A stretch of 64,000 nt of DNA from Auanema rhodensis (Eukaryota; Nematoda; Chromadorea; Rhabditida; Rhabditidae), in the NCBI GenBank assembly GCA_964057225.1, contig OZ059899.1:6448001-6512000 (forward strand), written 5' to 3'. Each line of letters starts with the position of its first letter. Position 1 is the first letter of the stretch. The position numbers and the translations under genes were made by a program. Positions 1-12,300 of this stretch are shown here, piece by piece. The notes under the pieces were generated by a model. The model did no database searches. It was not told the origin of the DNA and was given only the letters and a program-made list of their open reading frames with translations.

Positions 1-2346
1 ACAAATTTTTATCCTAAGTACAGCAGTAGCCTTTTGACTATTGGTAAGTATATTCTTTTTTTGTTGAGTAAAAGGGGACAAATAGAAAAATATGTGGTAG
101 TTCAGTAATATTTGTCGTTTTACTATAAACGAATAAAAATAGAATAAGAATTTGGCTTCTAAACCCTGACACAACCATACATACATGCATAGCTTCATGA
201 ATCATCATTAATTCATGGAAAACTCCCAAAAAAAACTAAATAGATAGAAGAAAATGGTGATGAGAGCTGAAAAAAGGTAACAACTTTTTAAGGGAAGAAA
301 GTCTCTTCGAGAAAAAAACTAAGAAGACGAAAACAAAAAAAAAAGAAAACATGTATACACAAATGTATACGATATGTTTTCTTTTTGTAAAATTTAAAGA
401 AAGACTCTTCATTTACTTATTTATACTTTGAGTGTTACTTTATTTCAATCTCTGCTTTCTATCTCTCTCTTTTTTTTTATTCTCAGCACGCATTACTATT
501 CAAATCATGAACCTTTCATTGACTCTGTTGCTTATTCCCATTTTGCTGGATTACGGTAATTCGTGGAATTGAGAAGAGATTGAGCATAAATACACTCAGC
601 TTTCATTTCTCGTCATCGAGCTAAAGAATGATTGAGATGAAAGTGCCCAGAGCACAAATCGTTCACAATTGATTTTCTTAATATATATAGATATATGTCC
701 TGAGGCGTTGTCATAAAACTCATGAAGAGCAGTTCTGGTCTCAACTTCATGAGAGCTAAAAAGAGCAAGAGGAGGGAGAGGAAGGAAATGATTCTCAAGC
801 TCAAAAAGCAATTAAGCCAAACTCTGCTTAAACTACTAAAATTCTCGTTTACTAAAAATCGTTTATTAGCAATAGAAACACTTTTTTGTTGTTTTTTCTA
901 TTTGAAAGAAGAATATTTGTCTCAGATTACTATGAGAATCTGTGTTTTTTCATCATTCTTATCCGTACTATTTTTCTGTTTTCCAACGTTGAACAACCAT
1001 ATAACTAAAAAAATATCCCTTCACTATTTCAACAAAAACATTTCTTCTACTTTTATTGAATACTAAAGCCTCTTGTTTGGTTGAAGGAAGGATGTGGACG
1101 TTGTGATGGTAGTTTGTAAGAGTCATTGTTGCTTTTGACACCAGATGTTTGTCACATTCTAAGATTACTAATATGAGCTTTCTCAACTATCCTCAAGCTG
1201 CCTCCTGCTCTCGTATTTTTCTCAAATTGCAACTCATTTATCTTTCACTTTCTGCTCTATTTGGAGGGAGCGAGCATCAAAAATGGGGGATATGATGAGA
1301 AGGAGAGAACACTCCCTGATCTAGTCTGGGAGTTGAAATTACAATTCTACATCTTTCATTGCTTCATTAATGTCTTTCAAACGTTTCTTTTATAATGTAC
1401 TCTTTGAGGGAATGTTCTTGACTGAAAATGCAAAAAAGGACATGAAACCAATAGGCTAAACCTCCGAAGAGATAGAAATATATTTGAATTTCGAAGCACT
1501 GAAACGAAATGAAGAGAACTAAGCTCACTCACTTGAATTAACAATTTTTTTGATTTACCGTTTGATTGAATAGAGAAAACTCTAAATAAAAAATATATCT
1601 AAGCTATGTATATAGTCTTATTTATTCAAAATGTAGAAAAGTCTAAAAGACCTTTCCAATCTCAAAACTGATATTAGTTTTAAACAATGAAACTTTTTCT
1701 CGTCAACATCTTTCGGATATAAAACTATTGAAAAATTGTTGAATAAAGCGTGGCAAAATAAACTTTCAAAGAAAAACAAAAATGAATTTTCAATTAGAAA
1801 ATATCAAAAACATTCCTGTTACTTTCAGCCGTTGGTACTGTTTTGGTTGTTGGAATGGTTGGAACCATTATTGGTGGAGGTGTCTATTTGAAGTAAATTT
1901 ATTAATTTTCACTGCAACACACAAAAATAAATGTTTTTCAGACGTAGACGTGATTACATAGATGACAGCGACTATGCTCCTTATGCTGGATCAGGTCCTG
2001 GATTCGGGGTTCGTGGAAAGAAGGTGGGTTAATGTTTCACTGGAAAAGGATTTGCATATTCATGATTTTTCCAGCCTGATGCTCAAGATGAGAAGATGGC
2101 CTACAAAGCCCAACTTCATCATTACCAGCAAACAAAGCAGAAGATTATCTGTGGTGATGCCGTACCAGGTATTCTAACATCAAAAATCTTTCATCTTCTT
2201 ACTATTACCATATTATAGCCGGAATGGATTCCGAGGGAGAAGATGAAGTGGATGACGAGAATAACTTCAGTGTTTACGAATGCCCAGGATTGGCTCCAAC
2301 AGGAGATATGGAAGTAATCAATCCCAACTTCTGCGCCAACCCTTAA
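1..2346 (+). CDS. cab-1: CAB-1 / NPDC-1 family membrane protein, C-terminal part
   Basis: Exons 1-43 (cut by the window edge), 1829-1892, 1942-2023, 2075-2168 and 2219-2346; all junctions are GT..AG and in phase. The visible protein has a transmembrane segment (VGTVLVVGMVGTIIGGGVYL), then a basic stop-transfer KRRR, an HHYQQTKQK stretch, an acidic run and the hallmark NFSVYECPGLAPTGDMEV before a short C-terminus. This block is shared with vertebrate NPDC-1 and C. elegans CAB-1. CAB-1 is known as a binding partner of AEX-3, the RAB-3 exchange factor, acting in synaptic transmission and the defecation programme. Orientation (lumenal N-terminus, cytosolic conserved tail) is inferred from the family. 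The N-terminal ectodomain lies outside the window. The last exon is followed by a long AT-rich 3' region with AATAAA at 3142-3147. Family assignment is firm; the symbol is by homology. Confidence 0.88.
44..1828 (+). other. Large intron of the cab-1 homologue
   Basis: The 1785-bp intron starts with GTAAGTA and ends in CTTTCAG. Both sides are phase 1 (ATT G / CC GTT), which is why I join them. It holds AT-rich sequence and no second open exon that fits the phase. A signal-peptide-like reading at 507-555 is noted under rejected items. Confidence 0.7.
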
Positions 2347-4019
2347 ACTGTCACCGTTAGCCCCGCCCCCAATCCTGTGTACCATCAATTACTATCCAAT
2401 CAAAATAACCCCGCTCTCCCATACCGTAACCCAATGCATACTGTATCATACAGTATTTTTCAAAAGTGAACAATTACTATTAAATTTTAATAATGTTTGG
2501 TTAGTCCTCAACAACAACAAAAAGATCTGATAATTATATTTGATATATCCTTACATTACGTAGTTATTTCTTCACCGGTGCTAACTGTTATATCTGATCG
2601 AAAATAGCCAATTATTCAAATATAATTCTTATTGAATTATTAAGAATATATTCTATTAACAAGTTCAATATTACAGTTTGTTTTTCCGGAAATTAATTCT
2701 GTTTTTTAATATTTTTTTCAGAACAAAATTTCTATCTTGTTTTATATCTTTCCTCGTTTTTTTATAATTCTATATTACCATCTAGTTCATGATGCCGGTG
2801 AACTTCTGAAAGCCATGTCTACTATCTGTTCTCTGGGCTCATTCCTTCCGCCTTTCCATATTCAATTCGATGCTGTCGTCACACAATTCTTTTTGAGAAT
2901 ATCTCGTGACTTCACGTAGCTCTAAATCGATAAGCTCAGTGAACAACAATGATATGTTTAACATGGGGGCTCTTCAGAAGATATGAGAAAAAAGTACCAT
3001 CACTAGAGAAAAATGCTGAAAGATGTTCTATTTAGTCCGAGAAACAAGCAAAATTTCTATTTTCATACTTCAGGCTTTATAATTGTACCGCTATATAACA
3101 TTCTCCCTCAGTGGGCTGTCGTAACCTGTCAGGTTGTATGAAATAAATCTTCCGTTCCTCTCTCCTAATCTTTTGTTATATTTCATCATTTATATGTCAC
3201 AAATGCATTTTTTTATGTAAAATTTAGAAATTTTCAATCTTTGTTTGAACGAAAAAAAAAAAACTAAATTTTGCATACAAAAGTTTTTTTTGTGATAAAT
3301 CAGTAACAGCAGGCATTTCTGTAACTAATTCCTGAAAATATTTTATATTTCAGTTGAATATTTTTACGGCGGGGTTACAAGTGTTAAGATCTTCTTTTCA
3401 TGTAATTTATTCTCTACAAATTATATGTAAAGTTTGATAAATTATGTGTTTCAATACTGATTGTATTTGAAACTTGATTAAGACGCCAAAAACATTGTTT
3501 TATGGACGATCTAATTGATAAATCTCTTAACTGTTATTTCAATAAAACACACATAACATTAATAATAATAATACAAAATATGAAAATGATTATATGAAAT
3601 TTTCATTTGATGACATCAAATTGTTATAAACTTTTCTATGAACAATCTAAATTATTCATGTATATTATACGAATTATAATAGATTATTCTATATAAATAT
3701 ATAAAAATTAAAAGAAAAAGCTGTCTCTAGTAAGTAAAGAAGTAAAGGAAAAAGGGGTGAGAGAGAGATTATTTGAAAAAAAAACATAAAAAAAGTTATT
3801 TCTGTGTTCAACAAGTCATAATACTGAAAAGGTTTCTTTCATACTACGTGGACAATGCAGCTTTGCCAACAAGACTTGAAGCAACAACGATGAAATAATA
3901 GTAATTGATTGACTTGGTCAGCAAATAAGGAATTTTGACTAATATTTGAGATTATTTCATTTTATTTTAAAATCAATAAAGAGTTTTTATTTCATATAAA
4001 ATATTCTTTTTAAAAACAA
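2347..4019 (+). other. 3' UTR of cab-1 homologue and intergenic DNA
   Basis: The stretch begins with the cab-1 3' UTR, which may reach the AATAAA at 3142-3147. The rest, to the start codon at 4020, is AT-rich with A and T runs. A 60-codon open frame at 2737-2919 has no coding character and sits in the UTR. No other gene seen. Confidence 0.6.
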
Positions 4020-5930
4020 ATGGTATTTAAATTAATTTTCAAACATTGTTCTACTGGATTATATATATTATCAGTTATATTTGGGATGGTATGATGTTAT
4101 AATTATTATATTAAATATATTTATTATATTATTATACTTTTGTAGATAATATTCTCAAATATACTTGACTACTTATTTCCATTAGAAGATGATATAACAT
4201 TCTCAAACAATCATTGGCTTGACGTCAAAGATATACCATTACATGAAATTTATGATATTACTGGCCCTCAAGCAGAATATCAGGTATACAAAGAGATTCA
4301 AGATTATCTCTTTCAACAGGTTTGATATTTCAACTAATTATAATATAAGTTAATGACATTGATACATCAATCTATTTATACAATATATATATATATACTA
4401 TATTATATTATATATAATATATAGTATAATATATAGTATAATATATAGTATAATATATAGTATATAACCATGTTATTACAGCCACGAACTTTGATAGATC
4501 AAATATGTAATAACGATAAATGTTATGAAGTCTATGATTTTCCGTTGAAGACTAATTTGTAAGAATATTTTAAATTTATTTCATAAAATAAATAATATTA
4601 AATATTAAAATATTATATACATACATATGTATATATATTTGAAAAAATAATGAAGATATACATTCATATAATGGCATGTATAGACAATCGTTCATAAATA
4701 ATATTTAAATTAAAATAAAATGAATATTCAAATCATGTGGGACGTGAAATAATTTATTTTTATATAATAAACTTCTATGAAAAATTTATATTTCTTAAGG
4801 TAGAATAAGAAATTTTATTTATAGCTTGACACTTGTTAGACAATTGGTTGAAAAAGGAGAAGTTGAGAGTGAAATAGGTATAGCGGAATTAGAACCACCA
4901 GCAGGTCAGAAAGTTATTTTAGATTTGAATATATTATATATAAATATAAATATTTATTTATTTATATAAACAAATTTAATTTATTTAAGTTTTAACATGG
5001 TCTAATACAAATACAAGTACATGGAATATCTTTACTTTGATATTTCAATCAAAACATACAAAAGCAATCGTAGCTTCAGCATTTTTTACTAAAGTAAATG
5101 AAATATTCATTAACATTATTATAATATTTATGAATATTTATCCTTTTATTCAGGGATTAGAAATCGAAAATCCAACTAAGCAACAGGATGTATTGGTACT
5201 TGGGTCAGGAACTGGAGCCATATCAAGCTTATTATTACAAATGGATCATTTATTAGTTCATAATCAAAACAAATTATATTAAATAATTAATTATATTTAT
5301 AGATTAATATAACTGAAGTTCAACCAATTAATGAAATTATACAATTATCTAATAAATGGTTTTCACATACCAATCCGTCTATATATAAGGAAAATATAAC
5401 TGATTTCATTATTCACCAATCTGTTGCAGGTTTTTTAAATTTATTTATATATTATTATTATTTTAAATAAATAAATATATATTTTAAGGCATTAAATATT
5501 CAGCTATCATTATTGAATATTGTGAAAAAAATATTTGTCCATCAAACGAAATTATACAAAGTCAAATTATTAAAGATTTAGTTTCAATTACAGCACAAAA
5601 AGGTATTTTATCAACATTTTTATTGAAAAATACAATTTTTTCCAGGAACACTCATAGTTTATCTTCGAAATACTGATAATAATGAACTTCTTCAAACTTT
5701 CCAAGATAACTTCCAATCCTGCTTTCTTTTTACATATGATTTTCAAAAGAATTATCAGGTCTTAGCTATTCATTTATTCTCATAATATCTTATTTTACAT
5801 TAAGATTCTTGTGTGTTCTCATCAAAAAAATTGGACATGGAAGGAGAATAAAGAGATATTCAAAAAAAATTTTAGAAAAGTCGATGATATTTTAGATCTC
5901 AAAATCATGTATCAATACGAAAATATATAA
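4020..5930 (+). CDS. Membrane-anchored methyltransferase-like protein (spermidine synthase / METTL13-type fold)
   Basis: Ten exons: 4020-4088, 4146-4319, 4482-4558, 4825-4904, 4990-5093, 5154-5255, 5303-5429, 5489-5602, 5646-5758 and 5805-5930, giving 361 residues. The start is the ATG at 4020, followed by a basic then hydrophobic N-terminus (LYILSVIFGMIIF, residues ~14-26) that looks like a signal anchor. Residues ~181-189 read VLVLGSGTG, the SAM-binding motif I. After it comes INITEVQPINEIIQLSNKWF, which aligns in layout with the V-E-[IL]-D-P...W-F segment of spermidine-synthase-like enzymes, and YSAIIIEY matches the usual post-II strand. The Asp expected in 'EIDP' is a Gln here, and the second Asp strand is Glu, so catalytic competence is uncertain. 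Exon 2 could instead end at 4283, also in frame. AATAAA lies at 6063-6068. Family call is moderate; substrate unknown. Confidence 0.68.
4417..4464 (+). repeat. 12-bp AT tandem repeat in intron
   Basis: About four copies of ATAGTATAATAT lie in the second intron of the methyltransferase-like gene, continuing a longer TA-rich run from ~4382. Confidence 0.8.
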
Positions 5931-6625
5931 ATTTATATATTTTGAGCAAGTTTAGTAAACTTATTTGCTTATAACAACTTCATATTAAGGAAATTTTGTA
6001 ACTTTAACCAATCATTTTAACAAGTCTTATTTAGAATTTTTATTGTTTTATTTAATTATTTAAATAAACAAAATAATACAATAAAAACAAAAAAACATAT
6101 AAATTTCTTAAATAAAACATTTAGTAACATAGAGAAAAAACTTAATGATTTTAGATGATTTTCATATTAAAAACTTTAAAATATCATTATCAGAGAAAGA
6201 TTTAGCACTCGTTTATACTGTACATAATCTATTAAAATTATAAAAAAATTGATCAAACTATACAAAATAATAAAAAAAAGAGAATTTAATTGAAAAATAT
6301 AATTTAATTATTTAAAAGAAAATTTAATAGAAAATTCTTGTCATAATAATTTTCAAAAATAGTTTTCAATCAAATAATATTTTTGATCACAATTGATCAA
6401 ACTATATAAAATATTCATTGTATTATATGTAACTAAATATGATATATATACTATAAAAATGAACAAGTAAAGGTATAAAATAACTTTATTGATTTGATTA
6501 TGTTTTCCTTTTTGGATAAAAAAACTTCAGTTATCAAAGATGTAACCAACAGAAAAAAAACAACTTTTTATTATATATTTATCATTATGGTAAGGGTAAT
6601 ATTAATATAAATAAACTATTTAAGG
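5931..6625. other. Intergenic, AT-rich
   Basis: Nearly 700 bp of A/T-rich sequence between two same-strand genes. It contains the probable poly(A) signal of the upstream gene (6063-6068). The acceptor CTATTTAAG at ~6616-6624 sits one base before the next start codon and may be a trans-splice site. No gene seen. Confidence 0.6.
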
Positions 6626-8787
6626 ATGGAAGCCGAGGAAAATCGTATAAATAAATTAATTAGCAGAATTTATAACGATGATCTTATTATGAGACAAGTA
6701 TTCAAGAATATTCCATCATTCAAGGTTATATTTTTATAATTTTTGTTTAAATTTAATTTTTAAGGATCGACAATTAATTGAATTATCATCTTTAAGACTT
6801 TATGCTTTATCTTGTCAAACACCTTGTCAAATGGAAAATGTTCTTCGTTTAACTATATGTTATGCTAACTCATCTAAAGATGATATGCTTGTTTTTATTG
6901 AAAAATCATCTGGTTCAACTTTTACTAAAGTTTCTGATTTAAGTTTTGTAAGATCTAGACAACGATATAGTTAGTTTTAATTAATTTATTATTTATCTAT
7001 TTATTTATTTTAAGTGGAAGTTTTGGAATTATTAAGCAGACGATTCTGGCCAGAAATTCAAAGCATAGTATATCAGGATTGCTTAAATCAGAAAATACTT
7101 CAAGCTATTAATGAATACTTTCCAAAAGTTGATGAAATAAACTGTACAGGATTTACTGCTGATGGATTGGATTATTGTTTGTTTATCATTAATTTTGTCA
7201 ATTTTTTTTATATTTTAGTGAATAATACAAAGCATAATCTATGGAAAAGAATTGAAAAATTTGGATTTATGGACTTTGATTTACCATCTCAATCAGTTCA
7301 GAAAGTTTTTGTAAGAAAACTGTTTTTTGAATTAAAAAATATTTCATATTGATTATAGAAAACTTTTGTTTCATTGAAACATATTCAGTGTTGGATTCAA
7401 CGAAAATGGCCAACTAAATTGTTTTTAGAAGAACTAGAATTAACACCTCAAATAGAAATATTATCTGTTGAGTAAGTTTTATAAAATATTTTTTATTATA
7501 ATATTATTATATGTTTATAGACATTTGGCAACAAATAATAGAGATGTAATGAATTTAAAAACATTTTCTAATTATTTCAAAACTATACGATTTTCTGATC
7601 CGGTTACCTTCAATTCAGGCATGTTAAGATCACTAATCCAAACAACTAATGTAAGTTTTTCTTAAAGTTTTGTATTAAAATTATTTGTTTTAGTTAACTC
7701 ACCTTGAAGTAACATTATTACATTTAACTCAAAATGAAGTAATTGAATTTTTTACTAGTAAGATATATTATTTAAAAGAAAAATATTTATTATAAAATAT
7801 ATTTTAGAAATTAAAATATGTCAACTAAAACGTGTTTGTTTATCAGAATGTAGATATGACAACGAACTATTATTGGTTATTAGAAATAGTGAAATATATA
7901 ATTCAAAGTTAGAAGATATGAAAATAAAGTAAGAATTTATAATTTATTTATATTTAAAAAAATATTTTCAAAGATGTTGGGAATTAAAAGGTAACTTAGA
8001 TTTACCCCTTTTGAGTATATGTCCAAGCTCATTAAAAAAGTTGGTAGTAGATGATTGTACGTTATTTAGAAACGATTTAGAATTTATTGAAAAGGTAAGT
8101 AAAAACTTCAGTTTAGTATGCAGTTTTATGTATTCAGAATTGTCAAAATCTTTGTGATTTTACATTAATCCCATCTTTTAACGATGGATTTGTTATTGAC
8201 TTTGAATGTGTTGACGATGTAAAGATACTTCGACTAGAACATATCTATAAGGTTTGTTGATATTGAAGTAATTCAACCATAATGAATAGATTATTTGAAG
8301 ACGTTAAAGACATTACCAAAGCTAACAACATTCAAAGTTGTAGAACTCATGGAGCCAGAATTTCTATCAACTCTTTGTAATGAAATGCCCAACATTGATA
8401 CAGCCCACTTTCGAATGCAAAGAATTAACAGAGATCGTGCTTATAATTTGGTTAGTTAATATAATTTTTTAATTTATTATAATCTATTATATATTTTAGT
8501 TAAAATTGTTTTATGAAAAGGTTACTATAACTCAAGGTATTTTCACATATAAAAGCTTTTTTGATGATATAAGCACTTCTAATGAGTTTGATGATTTTTA
8601 TTGGAAAGAATGGGGAAATGCTGTTAATCAAGCTCGTTGTCGAACATTACAGAATTGTTCATGGTTTATGGAAGAATATTTAACATCTGATATAACCGAT
8701 AATGATTATACAACAAGATGGAATATAATTCTTCAGAATCGAAGGAAGAATTGCCCAAAAGAGTTTTCTTCTTTGAATGTTTTATAA
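6626..8787 (+). CDS. Leucine-rich-repeat-like orphan protein (F-box/LRR style)
   Basis: Twelve exons: 6626-6724, 6765-6969, 7015-7176, 7219-7310, 7359-7471, 7521-7650, 7694-7757, 7808-7928, 7974-8094, 8138-8255, 8290-8450 and 8500-8787; 557 residues, phases consistent throughout. The product is soluble, with no signal peptide. Repeated short segments have leucine-rich spacing, for example LFLEELELTPQIEILSVE, LTHLEVTLLHLTQNEV, SLKKLVVDDCTLF, VKILRLEHIYK and LPKLTTFKVVELM. This resembles the degenerate LRR regions of nematode F-box-type proteins, but I cannot identify a clear F-box at the N-terminus (MEAEENRINKLISRIYNDDL). The least certain junction is exon 10 to 11: the strong donor at 8252 breaks phase, so I used the GT at 8256. 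The poly(A) signal is probably at 8986-8991. Function unknown; a substrate adaptor is only a guess. Confidence 0.66.
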
Positions 8788-9342
8788 ATAGTTCAAATAG
8801 CTATAACACATTATAAATTATATTAGATGATTTCTCTGTATATTTGAAATACAATTGATTAGATATGTTATATTTTTTAACAAACAAATATATGTATATA
8901 TATATATATTGATATATATTGATATAGTTAAGAAACAGAACAATTACTATTATTATTTGTATATATTTCAACGCTGAAACATCAAAATAAAGCTATTTTA
9001 CTTCATTTTATCATTAAAATTACTAATTTGGGTTCATTGAAATTATCTTCTCAATATTTATTATTTCATCTTTCAATCATAGGCATCAATTTCATTAATA
9101 AATCAAATTTTAACAGAACATTACAACATTGAATTCATATACTACATAAGCTATTTGAATTTTTTAGTTTTTTGCCGTTTGATACCAGAAATCTTTTGCT
9201 AGGATTTAGATTTTGTATCCGTTCGTTTCTAAAGATGATATGACAATTGTTAATAATCGAATGAATAATTTGTGAGTTTCATTCATTTTTTTACTATTTT
9301 TTACTCGTATATCAGTAAATTTTAAATTATTTAACTCGTGAA
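8788..9342. other. Convergent intergenic region
   Basis: This lies between two genes that converge tail to tail. It holds the 3' UTR of the LRR-like gene (AATAAA at 8986-8991), a TA/TATTGA run at ~8889-8930 and the 3' UTR of the receptor gene on the other strand. No further gene seen. Confidence 0.6.
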
Positions 9343-12300
9343 TTAAATGGGTAAGTTGGCTTCCATACGAAATATTACTGGTATTATTAGGAAAAACGAT
9401 ATAGTAAATAGAGTAGCTAATAGGAAAAGAAACAATAATAGTCTGTCAACAACTGAAGCTAACTGTTGCCATTGCCATTGTATTCGTTGACGTTCATCCA
9501 ATATCTAGAAGATTATAATATAAAATTATCTTTTTTTGAAATATACTTTTTAATAATTCATTTTGATTAATCTGTTCAACAAAGTGATTGAAAATTCTCA
9601 CGCAATTCACGTGAATATCACACGTACTTCATTTTTCTATGAAACGTAATGAAATGCGGTTGAATCTACTAACTATAGATTTTAAAAAATATTATTTTCT
9701 TATTTAAAATATTTAATTTTTACTTAAAACTAATTTTATATAAATACAAATTTTTGAAATAAAATGAATAGAATTTTACCTCTTCTCGTATTTCATGCTG
9801 TTGTAGAGATCTGTAAATTCGCTTCAGAATTCTACGAAACCGATTCTCGAATTCTGTTAACATGAGTGGTCTACTTGAGCTCATTCTTGGCATAATCTTG
9901 AAAATAGATTTTTGAGATTCAACAACATTACTTATTTCAGTTTACTTGTTCCGAAACAATGCGTCCTATGAAAGCACTTTCACTAGCAATTTCACTTTTA
10001 CCTCTTCCATTAGCTGCTTGACTGGTTAATATTGAAATCAATCCAATTTCACTAGCTAATGAATCCTATAACATTTTTTAAATAAAAATTGAAATAAAGA
10101 ACTAAATGGCTCACAGTTACTTCCATACATTCACATTCTACAGCCTTAGTGGAAGTATCTCGTCCTTTTCTATTTTCAAGATTTTTTATTCTTTTCAAAT
10201 CTCTCAATATAGAACTTCTTCTTAAAGTAGATTTTTTGCTCTAAATGAATTATTTATGTTTCAGAAATATGAAAATATAAAAGAATTTGAGAATTAGAAC
10301 GATATGAATAATCAATTTCTCACTTGAGCTGTTTTCAAAAGTGCAATACTATCTGGTTCCCTGATAGGGATTCTCATAAAAGTCGCTAAATATCCAAGAA
10401 TATATTTTTCCATCCAGTAAGGAACATGTCTTCCTATAGAATTATGCTTTATTGTAATGAGAATGCTGAAAACAAAAATTAGTTACCCTGATTTGCAGCT
10501 CCATAACGATGCATGTTGAGCGTAATTACGTTTACACAAGTAGCAAGGCAAACCATGAATAACGATGATACATAATACATTCCTTAAAACAATTTTTGAT
10601 TATAAAAAACAAACAAAAACATCAAATTAACCGATTAATGGAACAGCTTCAGAGGTAGGAGGAATTGATTCATTTATTGATTGTAAATAAACTCCCATAG
10701 ATAGTAATGTTGTAATAATCATATTAATCTTTTCTCCAGTTTCAGGTGGCATCAAAAATCCAAGAACAGCCATAGAACTGATCAAAACACATGGAATTAT
10801 CTTAATATTTAAATTTTTGAATGATAAACTATACTAAAAACTTACATGGTTAAATACATAAAACAATGGCCTACGATGCATTTGAATTATAATTACAATT
10901 ATTGGCCAACGACTGTTCTTATTTGAAGGAAATTTGACAACCTCAAATAGTTTAACTATATATTTTATGAATTAAATATTATACTTGTCTTTGTGCTGTC
11001 ATATCAAGAAGATCAAATTCACTATTATTCATATAACTTGATAAGTCACCTCTATCTGTATTCAAACCTAAATCAATTTCTGAGATATCATGAGACCATG
11101 ATGCGAATTTCAGATGACATTCCTTTAAATGATAATATATTACTTGATATTATCATAATTTCAGCTTACTTGGTCATCAAATGGATAGTATCGAACTCGA
11201 ATTGGGCATGAACTTCTAAACAATGCTGAAAAGAGCCAGGTGACGTTACCATCAGATGTGACCATGATATCAGTTGAAACCAAGGCATCATGATATTCAC
11301 GTACAGCGCTGAAACATTCACAGTTTTATGAAATGAAGACTCTGATATTTTTAGATATTTCATTATTGAGAAATTCGATATGAAAATATATAAAATACTT
11401 CATCGCTCCGCATTTAATAGTTTTTTTAAAAATATTTTTCCTCTTATTTTAATCATTTGGCCACTTTTTTTTGAAACAAAACCAAACTGAATATAAAATC
11501 AATCCATCTATATAAATGGAATGTGTATATGTCAGTCGAATTCACTACTTTCGTAGGAAAATCTAATCAAGCAATCTGGTCGTCGTTAAAGCCAACAAAA
11601 CGCCTGAAGAGAGAAACAGACGTAGACGACTGAAGTAAATTTTATTCAGATGGAAAATGAAAAGCATTTTTCTTCTCGGATTCATAAGTTTGAATTTTTA
11701 AAGTTCAATTTTACAAGAGTTCAATAGTTACAACATTGATTGAATAAAGAGTTACCATGAAACAATCTTTATCAGAAATGCTTCATCTTTCTTTCCTTCT
11801 CAAAATATTTAAAAGCTTTTTATTTATGGGTATATAATAAAAAAAAATGTCTTAAAATGTACTTATTTAAAAAAGAAAATGTTAGAAAAACGAACTTGTT
11901 CACCAAAATAATATCAGGCTTCCACAACTTCTGATGGGGTACGTATATTGACTTGATCCCACCCCATTCGGTATAGTTCCATACTAATCTCTGATCCATC
12001 CAGTTAATATTCATCCAACTTCTTGTCGTCAATACTTGGTTTCTTTCATCCTTAAAAATAAGTTTTACATAGACCAATATGTATATAAAGCATTTAGTAT
12101 TATTCCAATGAATCTCATGAGAATATACTGAAAAGCAGAAAACAAAGCAGCCTTTGTAGCAAGTTTGTCTATCTTACATTTGCCGAAAAGCACAAGAGTA
12201 TCACATGTTTTTTTGAGATAAAAACAAACAAAGATATAGCGAGAAGTTCATGAAAACCACCAGAGCAAACTTTAAACAACAAAAGCAAAAAATTTACCAT

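Noticed and set aside
507-555. Signal-peptide-like reading (MNLSLTLLLIPILLDY) ending at a GT
   Set aside because: It lies inside the cab-1 intron whose ends match in phase (44 to 1828), and no downstream exon in compatible phase was found.
10434-10486. A 21-bp intron (GTAACT..TTTCAG) in the receptor gene
   Set aside because: Too short and out of frame. The acceptor at CTATAG gives a 53-bp intron and restores the family sequence.
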